DNA of 64,000 nucleotides from Cantharellus purpuraceus (lineage: Eukaryota > Basidiomycota > Agaricomycetes > Cantharellales > Hydnaceae): positions 2,170,001 through 2,234,000 of the forward strand of contig JALBUN010000001.1 in NCBI GenBank assembly GCA_025174535.1. Reading direction: 5' to 3'. Under the pieces are notes generated by a model. The model did not search any database. It was not told the DNA's origin and saw only the letters and a list, made by a program, of their open reading frames with translations. This document shows, piece after piece, positions 35,289-48,100 of this stretch (the first letter of the stretch is position 1; every line of letters begins with the position of its first letter). The position numbers and the translations under genes are program-made.

Positions 35289-35809
35289 TAATCGAAGAGG
35301 ATTAAGCATGGGCTGCACTTTCCTTTTGTACCTCTTTTTCCGTCATCTGGTTAACTTACCCGTCCTGCATTTTTCTTGTGATTATTTACCATTCATCAGG
35401 ATTCCTATTTTAATGCCGTCTTTAAATTGCCTGAGGAAACAGGTATGGAAAACGCCAAAAGGCAATTTATTTTGTTCAGACTATTCGATCAAGCATAGCG
35501 TGGAAAGGGAGGAAGAGGAACGGAATGACGATGATGTATGGAACGCTTCGTTGAAGTGATGAGGGTAGATATAAGAGAGGGGGAGAGAACAGAGAGGAAG
35601 CCAAGTACGACGAAGAGGGAGCGATTCACAGGCCTGAAGAGGAGACACGCCCAGCTTTTGAACACAAGAAGGAAAAGAAAAAAGAAAAAAAAATTTCACG
35701 GGATGCGTTCGAAACGTGGATAACGTATATATGCTGGAGGTTCAGAGAGACACGCAAAATAATCAACGACACCGATATGACACCTCAGACATTCATAACG
35801 AACGGTGAT
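35289..35809. other. Convergent 3' intergenic DNA with purine-rich tract
   Basis: About 520 bp between the convergent ATG16 and PUB1-like genes. It holds both 3' UTRs and a strongly purine-rich plus strand at 35565-35700, including AAGGAAAAGAAAAAAGAAAAAAAAA-like A/G runs. No coding gene is supported. Confidence 0.4.
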
Positions 35810-37380
35810 TCAAGCGCCCTGGGTTTCAGCGCCTTGTTGACCAGCCTGCTGACCGTAGTAACCTAACACAATTAAATTAGCCCCTAATGGCATTCTGCAC
35901 CCATGTGATCACTCACCTCCCCAATAAGACTGTGAATAGAATGCGTTGGGGTCAGCATTCCATTGAGCCTGAGCTTGAGCTGCCTGGCCGTCCGCGCCGG
36001 CCTGTCCTTGCCCTGGAAGGCCACCTGCACGGGCACCCCCAGCGGCTGCTCCGCCAGGCACGGCACCAGCAGCACCTGCGCCCGCACTTGGCGCGGCGGC
36101 ACCACCTGGGCTAGCACCTGCCGCAGAAAAGCCACCGTAACCACCAGCGAATCCAGGATACTGTCCGTACTGATTAGGCTGTGGCATACCGTACATTCCC
36201 TAATGTCCATATAATGAATTACAACAATAAACCAGCCCGTGAAAACAAACGACGTACCATACCACCGTAGGGATTAGAAAGGCCAGATGCTGGAGCGGGA
36301 CTCAGGGGGCCCCCAGGTTGAGTGGTCCCACCATCCGCTCTATCTTTACCCCAACTACACTTGATTGGTCTTCCATGCACCATCTGACCTTGCAACTGGA
36401 CAATGGCCATCGCAGCATTTTCGTGCGTATCGAGTTTCACAAAGGCGAAGCCTCTATCCGCTTGCATGCGAATCTCTTGAAGGTATCCGATAGATTGGAA
36501 CAGAGGGATGAGATCCGCCTGGGTGCAGTAAGGGACGAGGTTTCCAACGTAAACGGTAGAGTTGAAAGCAGGAGTCTGCTGAACGACTGTCTCGTAGGAA
36601 AGCGGACCACCTTGGAAATTGATCGGAGCAGGTGCTCCCCCTGCCCCTCCCGGCATGCTTCCCATTCCAGGGGTACCAGGAGCTCCCTGCGTCTTTTGGT
36701 TCGCCCAATTGACGCGGATTGCACGAGAACCGAGCCATTCGCCATTCATGGTTGCAATAGCTTGTTCGGCGTCTGTCTTATCCCTAAAGGCAAGAAAACC
36801 GTAACCACGAGACTTGCCCGAGTTCATATCCCACATGACACGAGCGTCGGACATAGACCCAAAAGCGCTGAAAGCTTTCCCGAGGATTTCGTCGTTGACC
36901 TCGGGGCTAAGGTCTCCAACGAAGACATGATAGTGACCAGTGGTGTCCTCTTTGTTCTGCTGGCCCTGGTAGGCCCAATTGACACGAATCTCTGTGTCGA
37001 AGATCTTGCGACCGTTTAGGGTCTGAAGCGCGGTCTCGGCAGCGCGCATGTCAGTATACTCGACAAAACCGTAGTTTAATCCACCGTGCTGATAATTACG
37101 GTCGGGAATGATCTTGACATGTTGAACAGGGCCAGCGACCGCGAAGATCTCCGTCAACATGTATTCGGTGACCCGCGGGCTGAGGTTTCCAACGTACAAA
37201 TGGGCACTATACAAGACCAGTCAGCCCACAGCACATACCGTAGCATCTTCGCCCCCTTTCGAATAACTTACCGGCGCTGATCCCAGACATCGATAAACAG
37301 AAACTGTATCAGCGCAAGATCAATGAGCGAATATAGACCACCGGGCTCACAGGTGCTTCGGCAGGACCACCAAGATTCAT
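35810..37380 (-). CDS. PUB1/TIA-1-like three-RRM RNA-binding protein
   Basis: Three RRMs are visible: RRM1 with AHLYVGNLSPRVTEYMLTEI and NYGFVEYTDMRAAETAL; RRM2 with HVFVGDLSPEVNDEILGKAF and SRGYGFLAFRDKTDAEQAI; RRM3 with STVYVGNLVPYCTQADLIPL and RGFAFVKLDTHENAAMAI. The segment IRVNWANQKT between RRM2 and RRM3 is a TIA-1/Pub1 hallmark. The C-terminus is Gly-, Ala- and Gln-rich with PQPNQYGQYPGFAGG, a prion-like low-complexity region suited to stress granules. Pub1/TIA-1 binds U-rich pre-mRNA and mRNA and affects splicing, stability and translation. The first exon (MNLGGPAEAP) is followed by one or two introns, and the exact joining to AHLYVGNL near 37205-37345 is uncertain. The stop is TGA at 35810-35812. 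Confidence 0.9.
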
Positions 37381-37692
37381 GATGCAGAAAGATGTATGAA
37401 AACGTGAGTCTGGAGCAGGATGTTAGATCTCGATGTTCCAAATGCACAGGGCGGAAAAACCGACAAGAGAGGATGAGAGGCTATAGAGAGAAGAGTACGA
37501 GTTGCCCGAGACTGTTGTACTACAAGGGAGAAAGGGAGAGAGGAAATAGACGAGGAGAGAGAGAGAGAAAATGGAGACTACTTAGAGAGTTCAACACTGA
37601 AGATGGCAGTTCAAAGGCAGTGGGAATTTTCCCGGCGTCTCCAATTTTCCAGGTCCGACAGCATACTCTAACACACAATGACAACTACAAAG
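37381..37692. promoter_or_regulatory. Promoter region of the PUB1-like gene with CT-rich tract
   Basis: On the transcribed (minus) strand, 37518-37577 is a long pyrimidine tract with a perfect TCTCTCTCTCTC run, read as GA repeats on the plus strand. CT-rich blocks next to transcription starts are common in strongly expressed fungal genes. The region also includes the prohibitin 3' UTR. Confidence 0.5.
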
Positions 37693-38935
37693 TTAACGTT
37701 GCGTAGGCAGGCTCAAAAGTACGTTTCCACCACTGCTCGGAACATAGGTCACGTTGGGGTTCGCGGCGAGCGATTGCACAATCGCCTTGCTCGCCTCAAT
37801 CTTCCTGAACGCAACAAACGCTTCCCCAGCCCTGTCCAGCGCACGAGAGATCGTCGCAGCCGCCTCGGCCTCTCCTTCGGCCCGTATAACGGCGGCTTGT
37901 CGCTCTTGCTCAGCCTTGAAATGGGTATCAGCGACTAGAGTCTGTTAATATCACACGCCATCCCACCTTCTCCACAATGAATTTGGCACGCTCGGCATCT
38001 GGTGGGGGTAAAATGTCAGCTTTATGAACACATGTTGGCGGAGAAACAACGTTACCTTGCTGCGCGATTTGCTTCGCTTCAACTGCCTAGGAGAATGTGG
38101 TGGTTGATACATCGCGGTGGAAACGAAACCATCGACTTACTTGAGTGAATTCCTAGCAGCATACTAAGTTCGGCATGCAGGGAGAATGCAAATGACATCA
38201 ACACACCTTTCCAAAGGTCAAATGTGTGATAGAAACATCTTCCAGTCGGATGTTAAACTCTCCAGCACGTTGAAGAAGGTCCTCTCTGATTCTCGAAGAA
38301 ACCTACCTTGGTATTCAAGTATCAAGGTTAATAAAAATTCATGTGGCAACTTACCACCTCGCGTTGGGTGATCAATTCTGCAGCATCGAATTGCGCCACA
38401 GTTGCCTTGAGGACTTCGTTTCCAATGGAGGGTAACACTCGCTCGTCATAGTCTAGCCCGAGATTTTGATAAATTTTGGACAGATGATCGACATCTGGCC
38501 GCGAGAGAACACGGAGGGTAATAGAAACCATCTGCAGGTCTTTTGATCCGGTAGTTGTCGAGATATTCTGTAGCATAGTTGTCAAAGAAAAAACAAATTC
38601 AATTACATTGGGTACTCACTCTGGGCTTCGTACGGACATCGTACAGGATTGCACGTTGCAACCATGGTACAAGAAAATGCGTGCCTTCCTTGGACGCCTA
38701 ACAGAGAATAATCAGATATCTCAGGAAAAAGTTACAGTCGAACATACCTCTCCCTTCACGCCTTGGAATCGGTCGAACATGACGGCTCTATATCCGCCGG
38801 GAACATCATAAATGCTTGCGTTGATGACCGTCAGACCAACAGCAATTGGAACTGAGTCAAGATTAAATACACATGTCATTCGCACGATTGAGATAACATA
38901 CCGAAGAGGCGCGACGCTGCCTGAGAAAGAGCCAT
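37693..38935 (-). CDS. PHB1: Prohibitin-1
   Basis: A complete prohibitin-1 in seven or more short exons. It has [18 protein letters not shown] (inner-membrane anchor), [20 protein letters not shown] and [20 protein letters not shown]. The SPFH core shows [37 protein letters not shown] and [12 protein letters not shown]. It continues [20 protein letters not shown] and [20 protein letters not shown], ending LSLPTQR at TAA 37693-37695. With prohibitin-2 it forms ring assemblies in the mitochondrial inner membrane that chaperone new proteins and regulate the m-AAA protease. It sits 313 bp upstream of the PUB1-like gene on the same strand. Confidence 0.95.
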
Positions 38936-39177
38936 AGTAATAATGCACAATTCAACAGGGAGACGTATGTAAGCGCCTAACTTCCATTCCTTTATCACTC
39001 CGACAATTGAATTTAAACTACCTAATGGTTTGCAAGATAGCGAGGGAATTCTATTGATTTTAGCAATCGTAGCTCCTGTGTTATTGCGGGAGTCATGACT
39101 TGCGCTTGTTACTCGTCGCATCCCAGGCACAACTTGAATCAGAAAGTTCTGCAAATGAAGGTACATTTTCACAGGTA

Positions 39178-41606
39178 TTAGTCTGCGTGTAGCATCCTAT
39201 CCCCATCCCTATCCCCCACGCCAACATCCATTCGCGCTGAATGGCTTCCGAACTGCATTGCCCTCTTTTTGCGTCGACTAGCTATCTCAAGTCCTAGCTG
39301 CCGCGCCACCAGCCTTAAAAGCATTTTGTCACCCGTCCCAACTTCAAGTCTAGGGTCGACTTTGAGATGAACAGGTAAATTGGCAACAAAATCTACCACC
39401 GACAGCGCAAGGAATGGGTGGCGGGTTTCTTTTCCGTGACATGATATAATGCGGTCATCTCTTCCCAGATTACGGCTGGGAAGGCGGTCGAGCTCGAGTT
39501 GAAGCTGTGCCAAACACAACGTGAAAATGTGATCAGAAGATGACCAGGAGCTCAAACCTCGTCTATAAGGCCAATCCAACTACCCGTATTAAATGCCGAG
39601 CGATGTCGACCATAGCCCCCTAATAATTCGTCGGATCCCAGGCCATTTAAGAGAACTCGGGCAGGACTGGTATACGGTTCAGGATAGTCTGAAGAGGCTG
39701 CTTTTACTTTTCCCTTCCCTCGGGCTGCGAAATACAGCGCAAGGCCAAGGCTCTATAGTCATGTCAGGCGAAAGGTCTTGACGTTGAAAAGCGGACCCCA
39801 CCAGGTCCATCACTGTTCGACTGGGAAACATTACATCCTCGACCAGCCCTTTTTCTCGTGAAGATTGCTCATAGTCAACGTCAATCTCAACCTGTCCGAA
39901 TTGCATCAGGAAACCGAAGGCTCCTACAAGAAATCATATACGAACGAAATTCCACTGCCGTGCCGGACATAGCCGACGTAGTTCCTCTAGTTCCTCCAAA
40001 CCTGAAAGTCGGTCGGGTACATTGTAAATATCGCTGCGATCTCCAGTCGAATGCTGTAATACAGCGGCATCTGCCTTTCTGATTTTCTTTCGGTTTGGCT
40101 GGTCGCCATTATTGCGATTCCCTAACTTGCGTGGGTTCTCGAAGGCTACGTTCAACAAGTCAATTGGTTCATCTATTGGAATGTGACTGTGTTCATTGCA
40201 GTCCGATGTAAGCACTTACGCAGGACGAAAGTCCAAGACATTGACATACCGGTTGGCGAGAAATGCAACCATCGTCGAATCTATTCCTCCTGAATACAGC
40301 ACCGCCACCCGAGCAGCTTTGTTAAGACTTGAAAAATGATGGGTATTTAGGCTGACTATTGTCTACATGAAACTCACGATGGCTGAGGGATATTTTCCAC
40401 TCGAAGGCGAACACTGGTATCCAGAACTTCTAAAAACGCGTCCATAGCCATGTTTAATTCAGTAGAAAATGGAATTGATAAAGACATTAATTCTGGAGCA
40501 TCAGGTATAGTTCGGTTGACATGCGTCAATTTGGCCTAGAGGAAGCACGATTTAGTCCATAGAATGCCGAATAGAAACTCGACGCACGCACGAAAGGCGA
40601 GGATCCCTTGAGTAATAGTCTATCCTTAGAGTAGATCGCTTGATTGAAGGAGGTCACAACCTGCAGGATAGGGATCAAAACAGCTGCATCGATAACGCTT
40701 TTGCACGTACATTCTCCGATCCGTAAAGACGATGCAAGTCGAGGCTGTATATGAATTTGGGATCCACCTCTTCAAAATGGTAGCCTTGTCTGGTGCCTGC
40801 GGAGGTGGAGGATAGGATTAAGTAGGGTTTGTCATCGGTCGGTCGATGAATGAGCAAGGACCGTCTCCCTAGCGGATCACGGGCGAAGAATAACCTATGT
40901 GTCCTGCGCTACAAAATACATCAGCCAGAAAATATCAAGCATCCTGGTAGCCAGAATACCTCGTAATACACGAAAGCATATCTAGTTTGTTAAGACTGTC
41001 AGTGTGTTATACATGTTGATATACGAAAGTAACCTCACGGGCCTTCAATATTTGAAATTAACGAGGATATATCCTCTAATTGATCTAGCTTATCGAGTTT
41101 TGCAAACAAGACGACTCCGTCGTTAACATCCACTGCAAGCTAAAGGATTTTGAACGAGCTGTGAACGACTGGCAAGTCTGGTTGAAAACAGAAAACATAC
41201 GTCAAGTCCTTCAAACACCTAGCATCGCCGTACCGTCAACATGAAGATAAATAATCATGGGGTTGGAGTATACACGAGAGACAGACCTCCCCGTTCCAAC
41301 AGAAGATAGCTCTCTCGGATACGTGAGGCTGTCGTACAAGTGTTGCGCCTCGAAGATGTAAGGCAGATGCAACGAAGGAGATCGTGATATCGTGATCATT
41401 GTTGCCCGAATGTACAGGAAATACTACATTCTCTGTACATTGCGAGTCAGGGCCTGATTTCAGTGTTCAAGCTGCTCAGTAAGGATATGGCGCACAGCAC
41501 ATATACACTCGCCCCGTGCTGCGTTATTGTCGACAAGTCGACGCCATTCTACAGACTCTTGGAAAGCATCTATACTTGGTCTCACGCTGACCATGATTCC
41601 ACACAT
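39178..41606 (-). CDS. Asparagine-synthase-like protein, ASNSD1 type
   Basis: The first exon starts MCGIMVSVRPSIDAF, with Cys2 as the potential class II glutaminase nucleophile. It joins, probably through a GC-AG intron, to PDSQCTENVVFPVHS to give the conserved RGPDS. Later glutaminase-domain pieces are ALHLRGATLVRQP, IFCWNGEV and YAFVYYEAQDTHRLFFARDP, then GRRSLL. The synthase domain has the PPi-loop VAVLYSGGIDSTMVA (SGGxDS) and LLNGLGSDELLGGYGRHR. The stop is TAA at 39178-39180. The combination and spacing match ASNSD1/Aim-type proteins rather than true asparagine synthetase Asn1. The in vivo reaction of ASNSD1 proteins is not established. Starting at the next ATG (41399) would lose Cys2, which argues for the 41606 start. 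Confidence 0.82.
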
Positions 41607-41804
41607 GAGGATATCCAAAGGAATCACGTGACAATATCGCCGTACCAACACTTCGAGCACTCGTATAAACGGTTGAAGCAGCATATACGAGATAAGTAGA
41701 TACTTAAAGTACAGTTGCTCTATTGTTTCAAACACTTAGCCAACTACACGAACATGGTACGCAACGTTAAATCTTGATCCCCCGCTCCCGAGAGCGTTGT
41801 GATA

Positions 41805-43784
41805 TTATGCCGTGTAGGTGCTCGACGAAACGTTGCCACCACGGCCAGTCCAATTGACATCTGCAAACTCAACATTCAAAAGAGCAACATGGTAACCATC
41901 AAGCTACGTACGAATGTCATCGCCAGCTTTGAGTTTGCTATTTTCTTTGCCAGGTAAAACTCTGAATGTGTGGGCACCGAAGTAATCACGCTATACGAAG
42001 AATCAGCAACAGGGACTTTGGTGCGGAGAGTTCCATCTTACCTGCGCCTGGATAAGATTTGCGGGAACAATTTCACTTCTGTAACCGTCAAAGAAGGCAA
42101 GAGCCGTGCTGAAAGCTGGAGTCGGGATTCCCCAAAGAACAGCCTGGGCGATGACACGTCGCCAGCCAGGCTGGGCCTTGTGAACGGCTGGATGACACGT
42201 GGTGTCAGTGTCAACGGGGACAATAAGGTAATAAAGTTGAACCTTTATTGAAAAAGTCATCGAACAAGAGACTTTCGAGATTGGGAGTCTTTTCATATGC
42301 TTTTGTGATATCGCTGAGGAAGACACTCTGTAATGTGATCATGACAATTCGTCTCTCATAAATTGTGCGATACAACTAGCCTTGATAATGCATCCGCCTC
42401 TCCACATACGAGCAATGCCTGCATAGTTCAGATTCCATTTCATCTATGTGGACGCCTCTGAGTTTCACTTGATTTTGAGGAGAATAGCACTCACCTCCCT
42501 GGCAGTCTCCCTCATCAGCATGAAACCTTGCGTGTATGAGATCAATTTAGAGGCATAGAGAGCTTGCTCTAGATCGTCAATGAACTGCTGTTTGTCTCCC
42601 CTGAAGGGCTCCCTCTGAGGACCACCAATGGTTTTACTAGCACGGATCCGCTCGGCTTTGATGGCGGAAAGACAGCGAGCAAAGACGGCTTCTCCAATGA
42701 GGGTAACTGATGGGACAGCGTCAAGACATTGGATACTGAAAGAGAACAACTGACCAGCAGTTCCCGCATCAAGAGCTGCAATCGCGGTCCATTTTCCTGT
42801 ACCTTTCTGGCCAGCTTGGTCAAGGATCTTGGTTACAAGAGGTTCGCCATCGTCATCCTTGAATTTGAGGATATTTGCTGTGATATCGATAAGGAAGCTG
42901 TCGAGGACACCCTTGTTCCACTTGTCAAAGATGGCAGCGATTTCATCCTCGTGCAAGCCCAGTCCACGTTTAAGGATATCGTAGGCCTCCGCAATCAATT
43001 GCATGTCTCCATATTCGATACCTGAGCAGGATAAGACCACTGCTGCCGCTGAAAGCGGTGCATGCTTACCGTTGTGGACCATTTTGACATAGTGACCTGA
43101 CCCAGTTTCGCCGACCCAATCACAGCATGGCTCGCCATTGACATGGGCAGCGATGGATTGGAATATAGGCTTAATGTGTTGCCAAGCGGCTGTGCTTCCA
43201 CCTGGCATAAGCGAAGGACCGTATCGTGCGCCCTCTTCGCCTCCTGATACGCCAGATCCAACAAACAGTAGGCCTTTTGACTCGAGTTCATGGGTTCGTC
43301 GGATGGAGTCTGGATAGTGAGAATTTCCACCGTCAATGATTATGTCGCCCTTTTCAAGATAGGGTTCTAGTTGAGCGATGAAGTCGTCCACGGCTGGACC
43401 AGCCTTGACGAGGAGAACGATCATACGAGGCTTCTTAAGTTTGGCACAAAGCTCCTGGACGGAGTGGGCGCCCTGGATTTTGGTGCCTAGTGTGATATGA
43501 AGCACTGAAGCATGCAGAGAGTAGCATATGACGGACCTTTTGCCTCGTTCTCTAAGAAGTGGTCGACCTTGCTTGTTGTGCGGTTGTAAGCAACCACAGT
43601 AAATCCCTTGTCGTTCATGTTCAATATGAGATTTTGGCCCTTGAAACAGGGCATTAGCATCGGTCTGAATCTTGAAACGCAGGAGACTTGCCATGACGGC
43701 CAGGCCAATGAGACCAATATCACCGCTGTGTAGATGTGTGAGTGGGGATAGACGAGGGGGAGAACCGACATACAGTTGGGACAT
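41805..43784 (-). CDS. GND1: 6-phosphogluconate dehydrogenase, decarboxylating
   Basis: The enzyme oxidises 6-phosphogluconate to ribulose 5-phosphate and CO2 with NADPH formation. A short first exon (MSQL) joins SGDIGLIGLAVMGQNLILNM, the NADP-binding GxGxxG/A fold. KPRMIVLLVKAG and IIIDGGNSHYPDSIRR follow, then the substrate-site [40 protein letters not shown] includes the catalytic Lys. The C-terminal domain shows DQAGQKGTGKWTAIAALDAG, RDYFGAHTFRVLPGKEN and a tail ending SSSTYTA at TAA 41805-41807. Its partner 6-phosphogluconolactonase is about 9 kb away on the same strand. The 1.4-kb region upstream is unusually long for this locus. Confidence 0.95.
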
Positions 43785-45190
43785 GATGTGGGAGAGAATG
43801 GTTGAGATACGTGAGTGAGCAATGGCAGGGTAAAGGAAAGATATTCCGAAGAAGTGCCTCTTGCTGACCAAGCTGTGTGCAACAGCCGGCATCGGGTGCG
43901 TCCGAATACGGGTGATGACGCATAAGATTGGACCACAGCTACTGGCTACACACACTCGATATTTCCCAGGTATTTCCACCCTCAACCACTTATAAAACAC
44001 CGGTAATATATATATAGTGCGCACTGACGACGTTCACAAACATATTCACACCTTAATCCGAGGTTATCAGTTGGTATCATCAGCACTAGTACTAGGCTTT
44101 GCAATTGGTCTTTGTGGCGGTGGCAATACCGCTGCCTTGCTGATCTGCTGCATGGCACTGCCCTTCTGTCAGACCGATTACATGCGTCTCTCCAAGTGCA
44201 TGGCTGCGTACACCATTCAAAAGGTCTCCTTTCCCGCCCCTGTCATCTCCTTTGATCCTCGACGGAGACATGCAGTGCGAGGGTTGGCTATTTGAGAAGC
44301 TATCTGAATATAAGCTTTGAGTTTAACGCTGCTTTATTTACCTCTGTACAACTCATGCTATGCTCGAAGATATTGTACAAGACTAGGGTATCTTCATTCT
44401 CAACTTTCACCTCGAGAACAAATCAGCTCGACCGCGGCGACAGTCTCGTCGGATGTGACGCGAAGGGCGAAACATATCGACTGTCGAAGTGGCGGTAAGC
44501 TATCGCCTGTCGTACAATCTCGATGCCGACTTCCATCTAGCCGATTTCTCTCCCTCGGTAAGGAACCTTGTCGTGAACGCCTTTTTGGTGCATCAATGCC
44601 CGTTTATCTTGTAGAGAATATTCATCTTGCAGCCGAGGACGGATGGAACTCTGAGCAAGAAACACTCCGAAGTACCACTATGCCTACTGCTCTTCACACG
44701 AAGAGTTTGGATGAGTGGCGTCTCTGAGTACTCTGGTCTGACGTCATGCGCGAGGGAATGTTGACCCTGACCTGCTAGCGCTGCGGGAGGGAAACACTGT
44801 TTGGGCGTAGACTGAGAAAGCCCGTGTGGAAGCTGCGCAGCGAGAAAGGAAACATTGATGAGCCGGGGTCGCGCCAAAGTGGTTCACGAAGGTCGGACAT
44901 GTGGGGTATGTGGTACTGGACCATAGGTTTAAGTGAAAGCTTGTGGAAAGTCCCAACCCATGCGTACGATGTTGACTAGGTCGCTTCCTGTTGTCAGTAT
45001 CAATGTAGAAAGGGCATATCTGCTTCGTGCATGTAGGGTAATTAATGCCAATCTTGTTCTTACACTCCCGAGGCCGCCAGTGGTCCCTTGTCATCCCAGA
45101 ATACGTATGTCTCCTTGGCGAGATCATGGCTTCATGGTACCCGTGTACGAAGCCCGTCTGTAACAGCGTGACAGGTGACAGCACGAGAGG
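43785..45190. other. Long divergent intergenic region, GND1 / aconitase
   Basis: About 1.4 kb between two head-to-head metabolic genes. I could not support any gene. Open frames exist on both strands, for example a plus-strand hydrophobic one near 44017-44295. On the minus strand a frame starting MFPFSLRSFHTGFLSLRPNS (about 44850) looks like a mitochondrial presequence but stops soon after. A small split mitochondrial-protein gene on the minus strand at about 44550-44870 is therefore possible but not established. Confidence 0.35.
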
Positions 45191-48100
45191 ATGCGCCGCG
45201 TCCCATCATGTGTGCGTTCGCTGCCGTCTCGCACCCTAGCCACACAGGTCCCTCTTCTGAGCAGGGATGTTTCCCGAATTATCCCGCCATATCCTCTTCT
45301 CCTGGAAAACCTTGCCATAGTTCGCAAGCACCTCAATCGTCCTTTGACCCTCGCAGAAAAGATCCTTTACAGTCACCTGCATGATCCCAACACCTTGGCT
45401 GGTCTGAATGATGTGCGGGGGTCCGCATACTTGCAGCTTCGGCCTCAGAGGGTTGCGATGCAAGATGCGTCAGCTCAGTGAGCTATTCATGATCCCTTTT
45501 CCACTGAAACATGTGCCTCAAGTGTCGCCGTATTTCAGGATGGCCTTGTGCGTAACTCGACCCATGTGGATGTTCCCCTCTCATGCATGGTTAATAATAG
45601 GCTGCAATTTATGACTTGCGGGCTGTCCCAGACCAGTGTTCCTACCAGTATTCATTGTGATCATCTTATACAGGCAGTCGACGGTGCAGAGTCAGATCTC
45701 AAGGCAGGTCAAGCTTGAGCATCCGGTTGGGCCTTTTGTTTATTGTGCATGCGGTCTAGCGCTCTATCATTTCGAATAAAGAAGTCTTCGACTTTTTGGA
45801 GAGTGCATCGAAAAAGTATGGTACGTATCAGTGTATCGTCGGTAAGCCCGTGTCTTCTGATGCACATTACCTGACTACCTAGGCATTGAGTTCTGGCGTC
45901 CTGGTTCAGGAATCATCCATCAAATTGTCCTGGAAAATTATGCCGCACCCGGAATGCTCATGTATGCCCCCGTTGTTATGCTCTGACCATTCACCAATGT
46001 AAGTCAATAGGTTAGGCACAGGTGGGTCATGCCCGCGAAATATTATATATCGTGAAATGTAGTCAACTATCGCCCATGTCGCAGATTCGCATACTCCTAA
46101 TGCGGGGGGCTTAGGCCTTCTGGCCATTGGCGTCGGTGGTGCCGATGCTGTCGATGCAATGACAGGTACACCGTGGGAACTTAAAGCCCCGCAGATAATC
46201 GGTTCGTGTCCCTCAGAGCCTCCCGGATGCTGGGTTCATGGGGTGTATCCTATTGTTACTTCCTTCAGGTGTCCACCTCACTGGTAAACTTAATGGATGG
46301 GCTACACCGAAGGACCTCATTCTGCATTTGGCCGGAAAGTTAACTGTCCGCGTAAGTTGAAACAGTCTGAGCTGCCTATGAACACCCATCAGTTTAACAC
46401 AATGCTAGGGAGGTACTGGAAGGATTTTGGAGTACTTTGGTCCTGGCATCGAATCTCAGTCCTGTACAGGTATGAGGCATACAACTTTCTCATCTTCTTG
46501 CCTGCTGTTTACGCCGTGATGTTCTTCTCAGGCTTGGCGACCATCAGCAACATGGGCGCTGAGGTCGGAGCGACAACTTCGACATTCCAATACACAGCTT
46601 CCATGCGCTCATACCTATATGCGACTGGTCGGTGAGCGAACGATTCTGTCAGCCGTATTGTATTTTCAAGGTCATTGCTTATGGGATGACAGCGGTCCAG
46701 TTGCAGATGCAGCAGACTGGGCGCAGTCTCAAGCTGGATATCTCAGGGCTGACGAAGGCGCGCAATACGACCAAGTGATTGAAGTAAATCTTTCCGAACT
46801 CGAGCCTACCATCAATGGCCCTTTCACCCCCGACTTGGCGACACCGTTATCAGGATTTGGTGATTTTGTGAAGGAGCAAGGATGGAAAGATGAGCTGTCG
46901 GCGGGTCTCATTGGTTCATGCACAAATAGTTCTTATGAGGATATGGTGAGTGATGGTGATGGTTCCAACCAATACTAATCCGTTAACTACACGTCATACT
47001 TGGTTAGACCCAGGTAGCGCATCTTGCCAGGCAGGCAAAGGATGCCGGACTAAGGGCAAAGGTACAAATAACCTCTCTCATCCAGTGCCATAAATGCTGC
47101 TTAGTTCTCTCTGTCGGGCCCAGGTTCCGTTCTTGTGTACGCCCGGTTCAGAACAAATCCGTGCTACTATGGAAAGAGACGGCCTCACTGAAGCACTGGA
47201 AAATGTTGGAGCCGTTGTACTAGCCAACGCGTGTGGCCCATGCATCGGACAGGTAAATGAAATGTATTCGAATACATTGTAACTAATCACTGCGTTCCCA
47301 GTGGAAGAGGGAAGACAAAAATGAGGAGGAGAATGGTGTGTACTTTTGTTAGATGCGTGATGCTCTCAATGGAATCTCATATTTTCTGCAGCTATTCTTA
47401 CTTCTTTCAATCGGTATATATGATTTCTTCGCTATTAGCTGAATGCTGAGTCCAAATAGCAACTTCAAGTCCCGCAATGATGGCAACCGCAACACGGTAC
47501 AGCATTTTTTTTACATATATCGACCATTTCTTAACTCTTACTGTGTAGATGAATTTCCTGGCATCCCCTACAGTTGTAACAGCCCTGGTTTTCAGCGGAA
47601 AGTTGTCGTTCAATCCTCTCATTGATACGTTGGAGGATCCAGACGGAAAACCGTTCAAATTTTCGCCACCGACAGGAACTCATCTTCCCGATAATGGATT
47701 TACACCCGGTAAGTATTGCATCATCCATTATTCCCGTCATCTTCTGAGAGTTGAGGCTGCAACAGGTGATATGTCTTTTTATCCTCTTGCAAGCCCAGAA
47801 CCTCAGCCCAGCACTGAGATTGCTATCTCACCCATTTCAACACGGCTGGAGCTTCTTGAGCCGTTCCCTTCTCACTTTGGCCCTTACAATGCTCGGGGGT
47901 GGGAACTCCCGTCGTTGAAGGTCCTCATGCGAGTCAGAGGAAAATGTACTACGGACCATATCTCTGCAGCGGTGTGTGCGATGTATCTTTGTTTTGCCAT
48001 TAACCTTTATCTCAGTTCAGAGATACAGGGCCCGTGGTTAAAATATAAAGGCCACTTGACGAATATTTCAGAAAACCTTTGTGAGTGCCAGACTGCGGCG

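Noticed and set aside
36318..37019. Plus-strand open frame of about 230 codons opposite the PUB1-like gene
   Set aside because: It mirrors the RRM coding exons on the other strand; composition follows from the GC-rich third positions of the real gene.
44017..44295. Hydrophobic plus-strand 92-codon frame that might be a small membrane protein
   Set aside because: It lies immediately upstream of GND1 in its promoter, has no family motif, and random frames of this size are common.
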